Position numbers and translations under genes: made by a program
Part shown: in pieces, positions 57,283-64,000 of the stretch
Numbering within the stretch: the stretch's first letter is position 1
How the letters are laid out: each line of letters starts with the position of its first letter
NCBI RefSeq assembly: GCF_000427885.1
Contig: NZ_KE386602.1
Coordinates: 52,582-116,581, forward strand
Direction: 5' to 3'
DNA from: Glycomyces tenuis DSM 44171
GTDB taxonomy: Bacteria; Actinomycetota; Actinomycetes; Mycobacteriales; Micromonosporaceae
DNA length: 64,000 bases
Notes under the pieces: generated by a model
Seen by the model: only the letters and a program-made list of their open reading frames with translations
Database searches by the model: none
What the model was told of the DNA's origin: nothing

Positions 57283-58686
57283 GTGTTGCAAACTCGCACC
57301 CGCCGTAGAGCATGGATAGCGGGACTCGCCACCGTCGTCATGGCAGGCGCGGGATTCGCCCTGTCGACCCAGTTCGCCAACGCCCAGCAATCCACCCTCC
57401 GCAGCGGAGCCGACGCCCTCGGCATCGACATCGGCGTCGCCGTCAACGACAGCCTGCTGCAGAACGACTCGACCTACCGCAACACCATCGCCACCCAGTT
57501 CAACTCGGTGACCGCCGAGAACGGCATGAAGATGGAGGCGGTCCAGCCGTCCCAGGGCAGCTTCAACTTCTCGCAGGGCGACCGGCTGATCGCGTTCGCC
57601 CAGGAGAACGACATGTCGGTCCACGGCCACACCCTCGTCTGGCACAACCAGAGCCCCGGCTGGGTCCAGAACCTCTCCGGTGAGGCCCTGCGCCAGGCGA
57701 TGGAGGACCACATCACGACCACGATGAACCACTGGGAGGGCGACGTCGCCACCTGGGACGTCGTCAACGAGGTCGTCGGCGACTCGAACGGCCAGCTGCG
57801 CGACTCGTTCTGGCTGCGCGGCCTGGGCGAGGGCTACATCCAGCAGGCTTTCGAGTACGCCCGAGCGGCCGACCCGAGCGCCGACCTCTACATGAACGAC
57901 TACTCGATCGACGGCATCAACGCCAAGTCCGACACGTACTACCAGATGGCGCAGGACCTGGTCTCCCAGAACCTGCTCGACGGCATGGGCTTCCAGGCCC
58001 ACCTGATCCTCGGCCAGGTGCCCGGCAACATGGAGCAGAACCTCCAGCGCTTCGCCGACCTCGGCCTCAAGGTCCGCATCACCGAGCTCGACGTCCGCAT
58101 CCAGATGCCCGCCTCGCAGCAGGAACTCGAGCAGCAGGCCGAGGACTTCCGGCGCGTGGTCGACATCTGCACGAACATCGCCGACTGCTCGGGCGTGACC
58201 GTGTGGGGCCTGAGGGACGGCGACTCGTGGGTCCCGGACGTCTTCGAAGGCTACGGCGCCCCGCTGCTCTACAACGACGACTACACCACCAAGCCCGCCT
58301 ACGACGCGGTCCTGGAGGTCCTCGGCGGCACCCCGCCCGACGACGACACGACGCCCCCGGACGACACCACGCCGCCTCCCACCGGCGACGGTGACTGCAC
58401 CGCCGTGATCGACGTGGTCAACGACTGGGGTTCGGGCTGGCAGGGCAACGTCCTGATCACCGCGGGCGACAGCGCGGTGAGCGGATGGACCTTGAACTGG
58501 ACGTGGCCTTCGGGCCAGTCGATCAGCAGTTCGTGGAACGCCGACATCAGCAGCTCCGGCTCCTCGGTGACGGCCAGCGACGTGGGCTGGAACGCCAATA
58601 TCGCGGCCGGTCAGACGATGAACGCCTGGGGCTTCGTCGGCTCCGGCGCCAGCGCCTCGCCACAGGTCACCTGCACCGCGGGCTGA
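57283..58686 (+). CDS. Secreted GH10 endo-beta-1,4-xylanase with a family 2 carbohydrate-binding module
   Basis: A 467-residue secreted enzyme. A Sec signal peptide (residues 1-34, cut likely after FANA) is followed by a GH10 barrel (about 40-348): E163 in WDVVNEVV is the acid/base and E268 in RITELDVR the nucleophile. A Pro/Thr/Asp linker (349-370) leads to a CBM2 (371-467) with one disulfide pair (C372 and the C-terminal CTAG) and exposed Trp residues. It breaks xylan outside the cell. GTG start at 57283 with GAGGAG upstream. Its promoter carries sugar-type operators. Confidence 0.96.
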   Translation: MLQTRTRRRAWIAGLATVVMAGAGFALSTQFANAQQSTLRSGADALGIDIGVAVNDSLLQNDSTYRNTIATQFNSVTAENGMKMEAVQPSQGSFNFSQGDRLIAFAQENDMSVHGHTLVWHNQSPGWVQNLSGEALRQAMEDHITTTMNHWEGDVATWDVVNEVVGDSNGQLRDSFWLRGLGEGYIQQAFEYARAADPSADLYMNDYSIDGINAKSDTYYQMAQDLVSQNLLDGMGFQAHLILGQVPGNMEQNLQRFADLGLKVRITELDVRIQMPASQQELEQQAEDFRRVVDICTNIADCSGVTVWGLRDGDSWVPDVFEGYGAPLLYNDDYTTKPAYDAVLEVLGGTPPDDDTTPPDDTTPPPTGDGDCTAVIDVVNDWGSGWQGNVLITAGDSAVSGWTLNWTWPSGQSISSSWNADISSSGSSVTASDVGWNANIAAGQTMNAWGFVGSGASASPQVTCTAG

Positions 58687-58695
58687 TCATTCACA

Positions 58696-58749
58696 GCACA
58701 GCGTCGACCGGGCCGGGGACGAACGTCCCCGGCCCGGTCGACGCTGTGC
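58696..58749. terminator. Very long hairpin terminator, 25-bp perfect stem
   Basis: Arms 58696-58720 and 58725-58749 are exact reverse complements over 25 bp around a GAAC loop, between the convergent xylanase and dps genes. It is the longest perfect hairpin I found here. Confidence 0.8.
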
Positions 58750-58772
58750 GTCGTCTGCGGCCGGTCCCGGGC

Positions 58773-59243
58773 TCAGCCGAGCTCGGCCTGGAACATCCAG
58801 GACTGCTTCTCCAGCTCGGCGGTGATGCTGATGAGGATGTCCTGGGTGACCGGGTCGGCCGACTCGGTGGCGTCGATGCGTTCGCGCATGTTGCTGATGA
58901 CCGCGGTGTAGGCCTCGATGAACAGCGTCACCACCTCGGTGTCGGCGATCTGCCCGGCCTCCACCTTCGGCACCGAGGACTCCGACGCGATCGTCGAGGC
59001 CCGCCCGTCGGCGCTCACGCCGATGGCGATGGCCCGCTCGGCCACGGTGTCGGCGGCGTTGCGCGCCGTGCTCACGACCTCGTCGAGCTGGAGGTGGAGT
59101 GATCTGAAGTGCTTGCCGTACACGTTCCAGTGGGCCTGCTTGCCGACGAGCGACAGGTCGAGCAGATCGACCAGCGCTCCCTGAAGCGCGCCGGCGGTGA
59201 TGTCGCGGTTCTCGTCGGACAGAGTGGAGCGGACGGTCGACAT
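58773..59243 (-). CDS. dps: Dps family ferritin-like DNA-protection protein
   Basis: A 156-residue Dps. The ferroxidase site between subunits is visible in VGKQAHWNVYGKHFRSLHLQLDEV (His, then His and Asp/Glu). Twelve subunits make a shell that stores iron and removes peroxide; some also bind DNA. I choose ATG at 59243 (Met-Ser-Thr-Val start) over the Met at 59258. It is the second iron-storage protein in the window, though no clear iron box is seen before it. Confidence 0.93.
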   Translation of the reverse strand: MSTVRSTLSDENRDITAGALQGALVDLLDLSLVGKQAHWNVYGKHFRSLHLQLDEVVSTARNAADTVAERAIAIGVSADGRASTIASESSVPKVEAGQIADTEVVTLFIEAYTAVISNMRERIDATESADPVTQDILISITAELEKQSWMFQAELG

Positions 59244-59355
59244 GTCGATACCTCGCAAGGAACTCTCGTTTCTCTCAACGTCTCAGGTCAGCGTAATAGG
59301 CTCGTACCCGTGCGCGCCGAAAGTAAGCCAAAGCCCCGTGATGCAGTTTGTTGGA

Positions 59356-59371
59356 TTAGTCGATAAACTAA
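59356..59371. promoter_or_regulatory. Operator-like inverted repeat before the GH31-xylB-xylA operon
   Basis: TTAGT (59356-59360) and ACTAA (59367-59371) are inverted around 6 nt; a wider AGTTT...AAACT pair surrounds them. The A/T-rich, TTAGT..ACTAA style is like ROK-family XylR sites. It stands about 85 nt before the GH31 start and about 110 nt before the dps start on the other side. Confidence 0.45.
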
Positions 59372-59453
59372 AGATCGTCGTGCGCCCGCGCCGCCGCCCC
59401 GGCGGCGAGAGGCGCACGTCAAGCATGGAACATCCGAACCGCAGGAGTCACGA

Positions 59454-61751
59454 ATGCCTTATCGCCCGCCTCTGGTCGCACGCGAGTTCTTCGTCGCCGA
59501 CCCGCCGGAACTGCCGCAGCGCGCCGTCGGCGAGCAGGGCCTCTCGGCCGTCGAGTCCGCCGAGGTCGTCGAGCGGGGCGCCTCCTCGGTGACCCTCAAG
59601 GCCACCACCTCCGCCGGCGAGGAGCTGTACGTCGGCCTCGACGTCGCAGGCGAGGGCGTCATCCGCGCCCGCCTGTCCGCCGAGCCCGGCACCAGGCCCG
59701 CCGCCTCCAAGATCCTCGAGATGGTCGAGACCGGCTCCTTCGACGGGGCCCGGATCGCCGTCGACGGTGACACCCTCGTCGTCGACGCCGGCTCCGTGCG
59801 CGCCGTCGCCACCCTCGAGACCTGGTCGCTGCGCTACACCGACGCCGAAGGCCGGACCCTCGTCGCCCAGAACCCCGGCGAGCAGGACATCTCCGGGCGC
59901 CTGCGCACCCTCCCGTTCGGCCGCTCCCTCGTCGACGGCGAACCCGCCGCCTACCACGAGTCCTTCACCGCCGCCCCGGACGAGGCCTTCGCCGGCTTCG
60001 GCGAGCGCTTCGCCCCCCTCAACGCCCGCGGCCAGCGCCCGGTGATGTGGAACTTCGACGCCTTCGGCTCGGAGTCCATCCGCGCCTACAAGAACGTCCC
60101 GTTCTACATGTCCGACCGCGGCTACGGCATCCTCGTCAACTCCGGTTCGCCCGTCGAGTTCGACGTGGCCCAGCAGACCCACGCCGCCGTCGAGTTCCTC
60201 GTCCCCGACGACGTCCTCGAGTACTTCGTCATCGCCGGGCCCACTCCCGTCGAGATCCTCGACCGCTTCGACGGCCTGACCTCCCGTCCGGCGCTGCCTC
60301 CCAAGTGGGCCTTCGGCACCTGGATCTCCTCGGGCTTCTTCGTCGACAGCCACGAGCGCGTCATGGAGCGCGCCAAGAAGATCCGCGAGCGCGGCATCCC
60401 CTGCGACGTCCTCCACCTCGACACGTTCTGGCAGCACGAGCCGTACTGGTCCGACATGCAGTGGGACCCGGCCCAGTTCCCCGAGCCCGAGCGGATGCTC
60501 GCCGACCTCGCCGAGCAGGGCTTCCGCGTCTGCCTGTGGATGAACTCCTACATCTCGGCCAAGTCGCCGGTCTTCGCCGAGGGCGACGAGCGCGGCTACT
60601 TCCTCAAGGACGCCGCCGGCGAGACCTATGTCGCCGACGTCTGGAACGGCTCGCACGAGCCGAGCGGCATCGTCGACTTCACCAACCCCGACGCCGTCGA
60701 GTGGTGGAAGGAGCTGCTGCGCGGCCCGCTGCGGGCCGGCGCGGCGCTGTACAAGACCGACTTCGCCGAAGGCGTCCCGGCCGACGCCGTCGCCCACAAC
60801 GGCATGAGCGGCACCGAGCTGCACAACGTCTACACGCTGCTGTACAACGACGCCGTCTGCGAGGTCACCCGCGAGATCAACGGCCACGAGCTGGTGTGGG
60901 CCCGCTCCTCGTTCCTCGGCGGCCAGCGCCACGCCGCCCAGTGGTCCGGCGACGTCCAGACCACCTGGTCGGGCCTCGGCAGCACCATCCGCGGCGGCCT
61001 GTCCCACGGCCTGTCCGGGGTGCCGTTCTGGTCCCACGACACCGGCGGCTTCAACGGCAGGCCCACCGACGACCTCTACATCCGCTGGGCCCAGTTCGGC
61101 GCGCTCTCCCCGCTCCTGCGCTACCACGGCACCACCACCCGCGAGCTGTGGGAGTTCTCCGAGGAGGCCGAGCGCCTCGCCACCGAGTCGCTCAAGCTGC
61201 GCTACTCCCTGATGTCGTACATCTACTCGGCGGCCGTGCACTCCTCGCGCACCGGCGAGCCGATGCTGCGCGCGCTCAGCGTCGACGACCCGCACGACCC
61301 GGTCGCCTGGAACGCCGACCAGGAGTACCGCTTCGGCAAGGACCTGCTCGTCGCCCCCGTCAACGACCCGTCCGGCCGGCGCAAGGTCTACCTGCCCGAG
61401 GGGCAGTGGATCGACTACTGGACCAAGGAGGTCGTCACCGGCGGGCGCTACATCGACACCGAGCACGGCCTGGAGACCTTCCCGCTGTTCGTGCGCTACG
61501 GCGCGATCATCCCGCGCATCGCGTCCGGCGAGCGCATCGCCGACGGACCGTTCGAGGCGATCACCCTCGAGGTGTGGGGGCGCCCGAGCGAAGGCGTCAC
61601 CCTCTCCGACGTCGACGGTGACACGGAAGTTTCGGTGGAAGTTTCCGAGAATTCCGTGACCCTTCTCGCGAGCGGCCCCGCCGACATCGCTAAGGTGGAG
61701 CTCATCGATGTCACCGGCAAGCCCGAGAAGGTCGCACTGGAGCGCAAATGA
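59454..61751 (+). CDS. GH31 alpha-xylosidase (YicI-like), cytoplasmic
   Basis: A 765-residue GH31 enzyme without signal peptide. The nucleophile is D436 in LYKTDFAEG, and the acid/base D500 in [10 protein letters not shown]. The KTDF signature, instead of the WxDMNE of alpha-glucosidases, indicates alpha-xylosidase activity on isoprimeverose or xyloglucan oligosaccharides; here the usual Gly after F is Ala. The N-terminal beta-sandwich (to about 270) and C-terminal beta domains are complete. ATG at 59454 with AGGAG upstream. Its stop overlaps the xylB start by 4 nt, so released xylose can go directly to xylB/xylA products. Confidence 0.93.
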   Translation: MPYRPPLVAREFFVADPPELPQRAVGEQGLSAVESAEVVERGASSVTLKATTSAGEELYVGLDVAGEGVIRARLSAEPGTRPAASKILEMVETGSFDGARIAVDGDTLVVDAGSVRAVATLETWSLRYTDAEGRTLVAQNPGEQDISGRLRTLPFGRSLVDGEPAAYHESFTAAPDEAFAGFGERFAPLNARGQRPVMWNFDAFGSESIRAYKNVPFYMSDRGYGILVNSGSPVEFDVAQQTHAAVEFLVPDDVLEYFVIAGPTPVEILDRFDGLTSRPALPPKWAFGTWISSGFFVDSHERVMERAKKIRERGIPCDVLHLDTFWQHEPYWSDMQWDPAQFPEPERMLADLAEQGFRVCLWMNSYISAKSPVFAEGDERGYFLKDAAGETYVADVWNGSHEPSGIVDFTNPDAVEWWKELLRGPLRAGAALYKTDFAEGVPADAVAHNGMSGTELHNVYTLLYNDAVCEVTREINGHELVWARSSFLGGQRHAAQWSGDVQTTWSGLGSTIRGGLSHGLSGVPFWSHDTGGFNGRPTDDLYIRWAQFGALSPLLRYHGTTTRELWEFSEEAERLATESLKLRYSLMSYIYSAAVHSSRTGEPMLRALSVDDPHDPVAWNADQEYRFGKDLLVAPVNDPSGRRKVYLPEGQWIDYWTKEVVTGGRYIDTEHGLETFPLFVRYGAIIPRIASGERIADGPFEAITLEVWGRPSEGVTLSDVDGDTEVSVEVSENSVTLLASGPADIAKVELIDVTGKPEKVALERK

Positions 61752-63154
61752 CGCTAGTCGCGGGGATTGACTCCTCCACGCAGTCAACGAAAGTCCTGTT
61801 GGTCGAGGCCGAGACCGGCGAGATCGTCGACTCGGGCAAGGCCCCGCATCCCGACGGCACCGAATGCCACCCCGACCACTGGTGGGACGCCCTCCAGCGG
61901 GCCGGGGAGGGCATCCTCGACCGCGCCGAGGCGGTCGCGGTCTCGGGCCAGCAGCACGGGATGGTGGTCCTCGACGAGCGCGACGAGGTCATCCGCCCCG
62001 CGCTGCTGTGGAACGACACGCGCTCGGCCCCGCAGGCCAAGCGGCTCATCGCCGAAGGCGGCGGCCCCGAGACCTGGGCGGCGGAGACCGGCCTGGTCCT
62101 GGTCGCCTCCTTCACCGTCACCAAGCTCGCCTGGCTCGCCGAGAACGAGCCCGAGCACGCGGGGCGCGTCGCCTCGGTCATGCTCCCGCACGACTGGCTG
62201 ACCATGAAGCTGCGCGGCGCCTCGGCCGCCGAGGCGGCCACGGACCGCTCCGACGCCTCCGGCACCGGCTACTGGTCGCCGAAGACGGGGGAGTACCTGC
62301 GCGACAAGCTCGTCCAGGCCCTCGGCCACGACGCGGCCCTGCCGCGCGTCGCCGCTCCGAACGAGATCGTCGGCCGCACCGCGAACGGCGCGGCCGTGGC
62401 CCCCGGCACCGGCGACAACGCCGGTGCCGCGCTCGGCCTCGGTCTCGGCGCGGGCGACGTCCTGGTCTCCCTCGGCACCTCCGGCACCGTCGTCGGCGTC
62501 TCGGACGTCCCGGCCGCGGATGTGACGGGCATGGTCGCCGGGTTCGCCGACGCCACCGGACGGTTCCTGCCGCTGACGACCACTTTGAACGCCGCCCGTG
62601 TGCTCGACACGTTCCGCCGCCTGCTCGGCGTCGACCACGCCGAGTTCGACTCCCTGGCCCTGGCCGCGGAGTCCGGTGCGGGCGGGCTGACCCTGCTGCC
62701 GTACCTGGACGGCGAGCGGACCCCGAACCGCCCCGACGCGACGGGCGTGCTGTCCGGCCTGACCACCGGCGCCACCCGCGCCGACCTGGCCCGCGCCGCC
62801 GTCGAAGGCATGCTCTCGGCCCAGGCCGACGGCATCGCCGCCATGGCCGCGCAGGGCCTCGATGCCAGGCGCGTCCTCCTCATCGGCGGCGCCTCGGCCT
62901 CGGAGGCCGTGCGGCGCATCGCGCCGACGGTGTTCGGCGTGGACGTGGAGGTGCCCCCCTCGGCCGAGTACGTGGCGCTCGGCGCGGCCAAGCAGGCCGC
63001 CTGGGCCCTGTCCGGCGAAGCGACACCGCCGCAGTGGAATGTAGGCGACACTGCGCAGTACAGCGCCGCAAGTGACGGCACTGCCGCGACCGCGGTGTCC
63101 GAGCAGTATTCGACGCTCCGAGACGAGACGGCCTCGTGGGCGTCCCACCAGTAA
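61748..63154 (+). CDS. xylB: Xylulokinase
   Basis: A 468-residue FGGY-family kinase that phosphorylates D-xylulose. [21 protein letters not shown] is the N-terminal phosphate-binding site; [26 protein letters not shown] is typical of xylulokinase (QQHG substrate site); D223 in [12 protein letters not shown] is the catalytic base; [18 protein letters not shown] is the C-terminal nucleotide site. ATG overlaps the GH31 stop. Followed after 19 nt by xylA. Confidence 0.96.
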   Translation: MTLVAGIDSSTQSTKVLLVEAETGEIVDSGKAPHPDGTECHPDHWWDALQRAGEGILDRAEAVAVSGQQHGMVVLDERDEVIRPALLWNDTRSAPQAKRLIAEGGGPETWAAETGLVLVASFTVTKLAWLAENEPEHAGRVASVMLPHDWLTMKLRGASAAEAATDRSDASGTGYWSPKTGEYLRDKLVQALGHDAALPRVAAPNEIVGRTANGAAVAPGTGDNAGAALGLGLGAGDVLVSLGTSGTVVGVSDVPAADVTGMVAGFADATGRFLPLTTTLNAARVLDTFRRLLGVDHAEFDSLALAAESGAGGLTLLPYLDGERTPNRPDATGVLSGLTTGATRADLARAAVEGMLSAQADGIAAMAAQGLDARRVLLIGGASASEAVRRIAPTVFGVDVEVPPSAEYVALGAAKQAAWALSGEATPPQWNVGDTAQYSAASDGTAATAVSEQYSTLRDETASWASHQ

Positions 63155-63173
63155 GCAGCAAAGGACAAGCATT

Positions 63174-64000
63174 ATGAGTGACAAGTACTCGCCGGTGCCT
63201 GAGGACAAGTTCTCGTTCGGGATCTGGACGGTCGGCTGGGCGGCGCAGGACGTGTTCGGGTCGGCCACCAGGGCGCCGATGGCCGCCGATCGGGCGGTGC
63301 GCAAGCTCGCCGAGATCGGCGCCTATGGCGTGAACTTCCACGACAACGACGTGTTCGCCTTCGACGAGTCCGATCGCGAGGCCACCATCGCGGCCTTCAA
63401 GAAGGCCCTCGACGAGACCGGGCTGAAGGTCACCACGGCGACGACGAACCTGTTCTCGCACCCGGTGTTCAAGGACGGCGGCTTCACCGCCAATGACCGG
63501 GACGTGCGCCGCTTCGCCATCAGCAAGGTCATGCGCAATGTCGACCTCGCCGCTGAGCTGGGCGCCAAGGTGTACGTCGCCTGGGGCGGCCGGGAAGGCG
63601 CCGAGTCGGGCGGGTCGAAGGACGTCCAGTCGGCGATGGCCCGCATGAAGGAGGCCTTCGACGTCCTCGGCGAGTACGTGACCGCTCAAGGCTATGACCT
63701 CCGGTTCGCGATCGAGCCGAAGCCGAACGAGCCGCGGGGGAACATCCTGCTGCCCACGATCGGGCATGCCCTGGCGTTCATCAACGAGCTCGAGCGGCCC
63801 GAGCTGGTGGGGATCAACCCCGAGATCGGGCATGAGGAGATGGCCGGTCTCGACTACGCCGCGGGGATCCGCCAGGCGCTGTGGCACGGCAAGCTCTACC
63901 ACATCGATTTGAACGGGCAGACCGGTCCGCGCTATGACCAGGACCTGCGCTTCGGGGCCGGGAACGTGGGCGGGGCGTTCTGGGCCGTGGACGCGGTCGA
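63174..64000 (+). CDS. xylA: Xylose isomerase (3' end outside window)
   Basis: The first 275 residues of an actinobacterial (class I) xylose isomerase, which converts D-xylose to D-xylulose; the frame is open to the window end. H56 in [10 protein letters not shown] and D59 are the ring-opening pair. [12 protein letters not shown] has the first metal Glu, and [17 protein letters not shown] holds the Glu and His metal ligands. The segment [11 protein letters not shown] is characteristic. ATG at 63174 has AAAGGACA upstream. It follows xylB in the same operon. Confidence 0.96.
   Translation, partial: MSDKYSPVPEDKFSFGIWTVGWAAQDVFGSATRAPMAADRAVRKLAEIGAYGVNFHDNDVFAFDESDREATIAAFKKALDETGLKVTTATTNLFSHPVFKDGGFTANDRDVRRFAISKVMRNVDLAAELGAKVYVAWGGREGAESGGSKDVQSAMARMKEAFDVLGEYVTAQGYDLRFAIEPKPNEPRGNILLPTIGHALAFINELERPELVGINPEIGHEEMAGLDYAAGIRQALWHGKLYHIDLNGQTGPRYDQDLRFGAGNVGGAFWAVDAV

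Noticed and set aside
61622..61655. GGAAGTTTC-type repeats as operators
   Set aside because: They lie inside the GH31 coding sequence ([10 protein letters not shown]) and are imperfect.

Overview
This window is high-GC, densely coded DNA with G/C-rich third codon positions, frequent GTG starts, TANNNT -10 boxes and long GC hairpin terminators without U-tracts. Together with a gatCAB operon, a ctaE-qcrCAB respiratory cluster, IdeR/DtxR-like iron boxes, MoxR/DUF58/transglutaminase genes, a Stealth protein and a 'bacterial-type' leuS with a Leu leader peptide, this indicates an aerobic actinomycete that uses plant polysaccharides (Glycomycetaceae-like is only a guess). No rRNA, tRNA, CRISPR array, insertion sequence or prophage was recognised.

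Layout: 1-3.0 kb holds a heterodimeric ABC exporter (first half cut by the window edge), followed by a short tandem repeat and a gene-free gap. 3.8-7.1 kb is gatCAB (Asn/Gln-tRNA amidotransferase). 7.2-8.9 kb is mgtE with a long leader carrying a small ORF. 8.9-13.1 kb has a membrane phosphoesterase, a PQQ-type sugar dehydrogenase lipoprotein, a 2-hydroxyacid dehydrogenase and a small membrane protein. 13.1-22.0 kb is an Opp/Dpp-family uptake operon plus a GH42 glycosidase, with xylanase-type palindromes and a LacI-like site in front. 22.0-24.2 kb is a lower-GC patch with an NTase-fold protein, a small membrane protein and a Crp/Fnr regulator next to a DUF3159-like membrane protein. 24.2-27.4 kb holds a gene of unknown function, threonine aldolase, and an iron-storage pair (bfd, bfr) with iron boxes. 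27.5-27.75 kb contains a candidate small RNA. 27.8-32.3 kb has an ElaA-like acetyltransferase, proC, a 2H phosphoesterase and a Stealth phosphotransferase. 32.3-39.2 kb has an M3 peptidase, a phosphoprotein-phosphatase-like protein, an XRE/TPR regulator, a Nif3-like protein and a zinc-ribbon coiled-coil protein. 39.2-45.4 kb has trpD, a receiver-like protein, ctaE and qcrCAB. 45.4-53.5 kb has an unusual RSH protein, a DEDDh/GIY-YIG nuclease, and the transglutaminase-DUF58-MoxR operon. 53.6-57.1 kb is leuS with a transcription attenuator. 57.1-64.0 kb is a xylan/xyloglucan block: secreted GH10-CBM2 xylanase, (dps), GH31 alpha-xylosidase, xylB and the start of xylA.

How it fits together: the secreted xylanase, the 13.6-20 kb transporter with GH42, and the GH31-xylB-xylA operon can form one pathway from polymer to xylulose-5-phosphate. 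Palindromes of the CGAAA-Nx-TTTCG type stand before the transporter operon and the xylanase, and a doubled copy sits over the promoter of the candidate small RNA at 27.6-27.7 kb. That suggests one sugar-responsive regulon that may include an undescribed RNA. All of this comes from reading the sequence; no database search or folding program was run.
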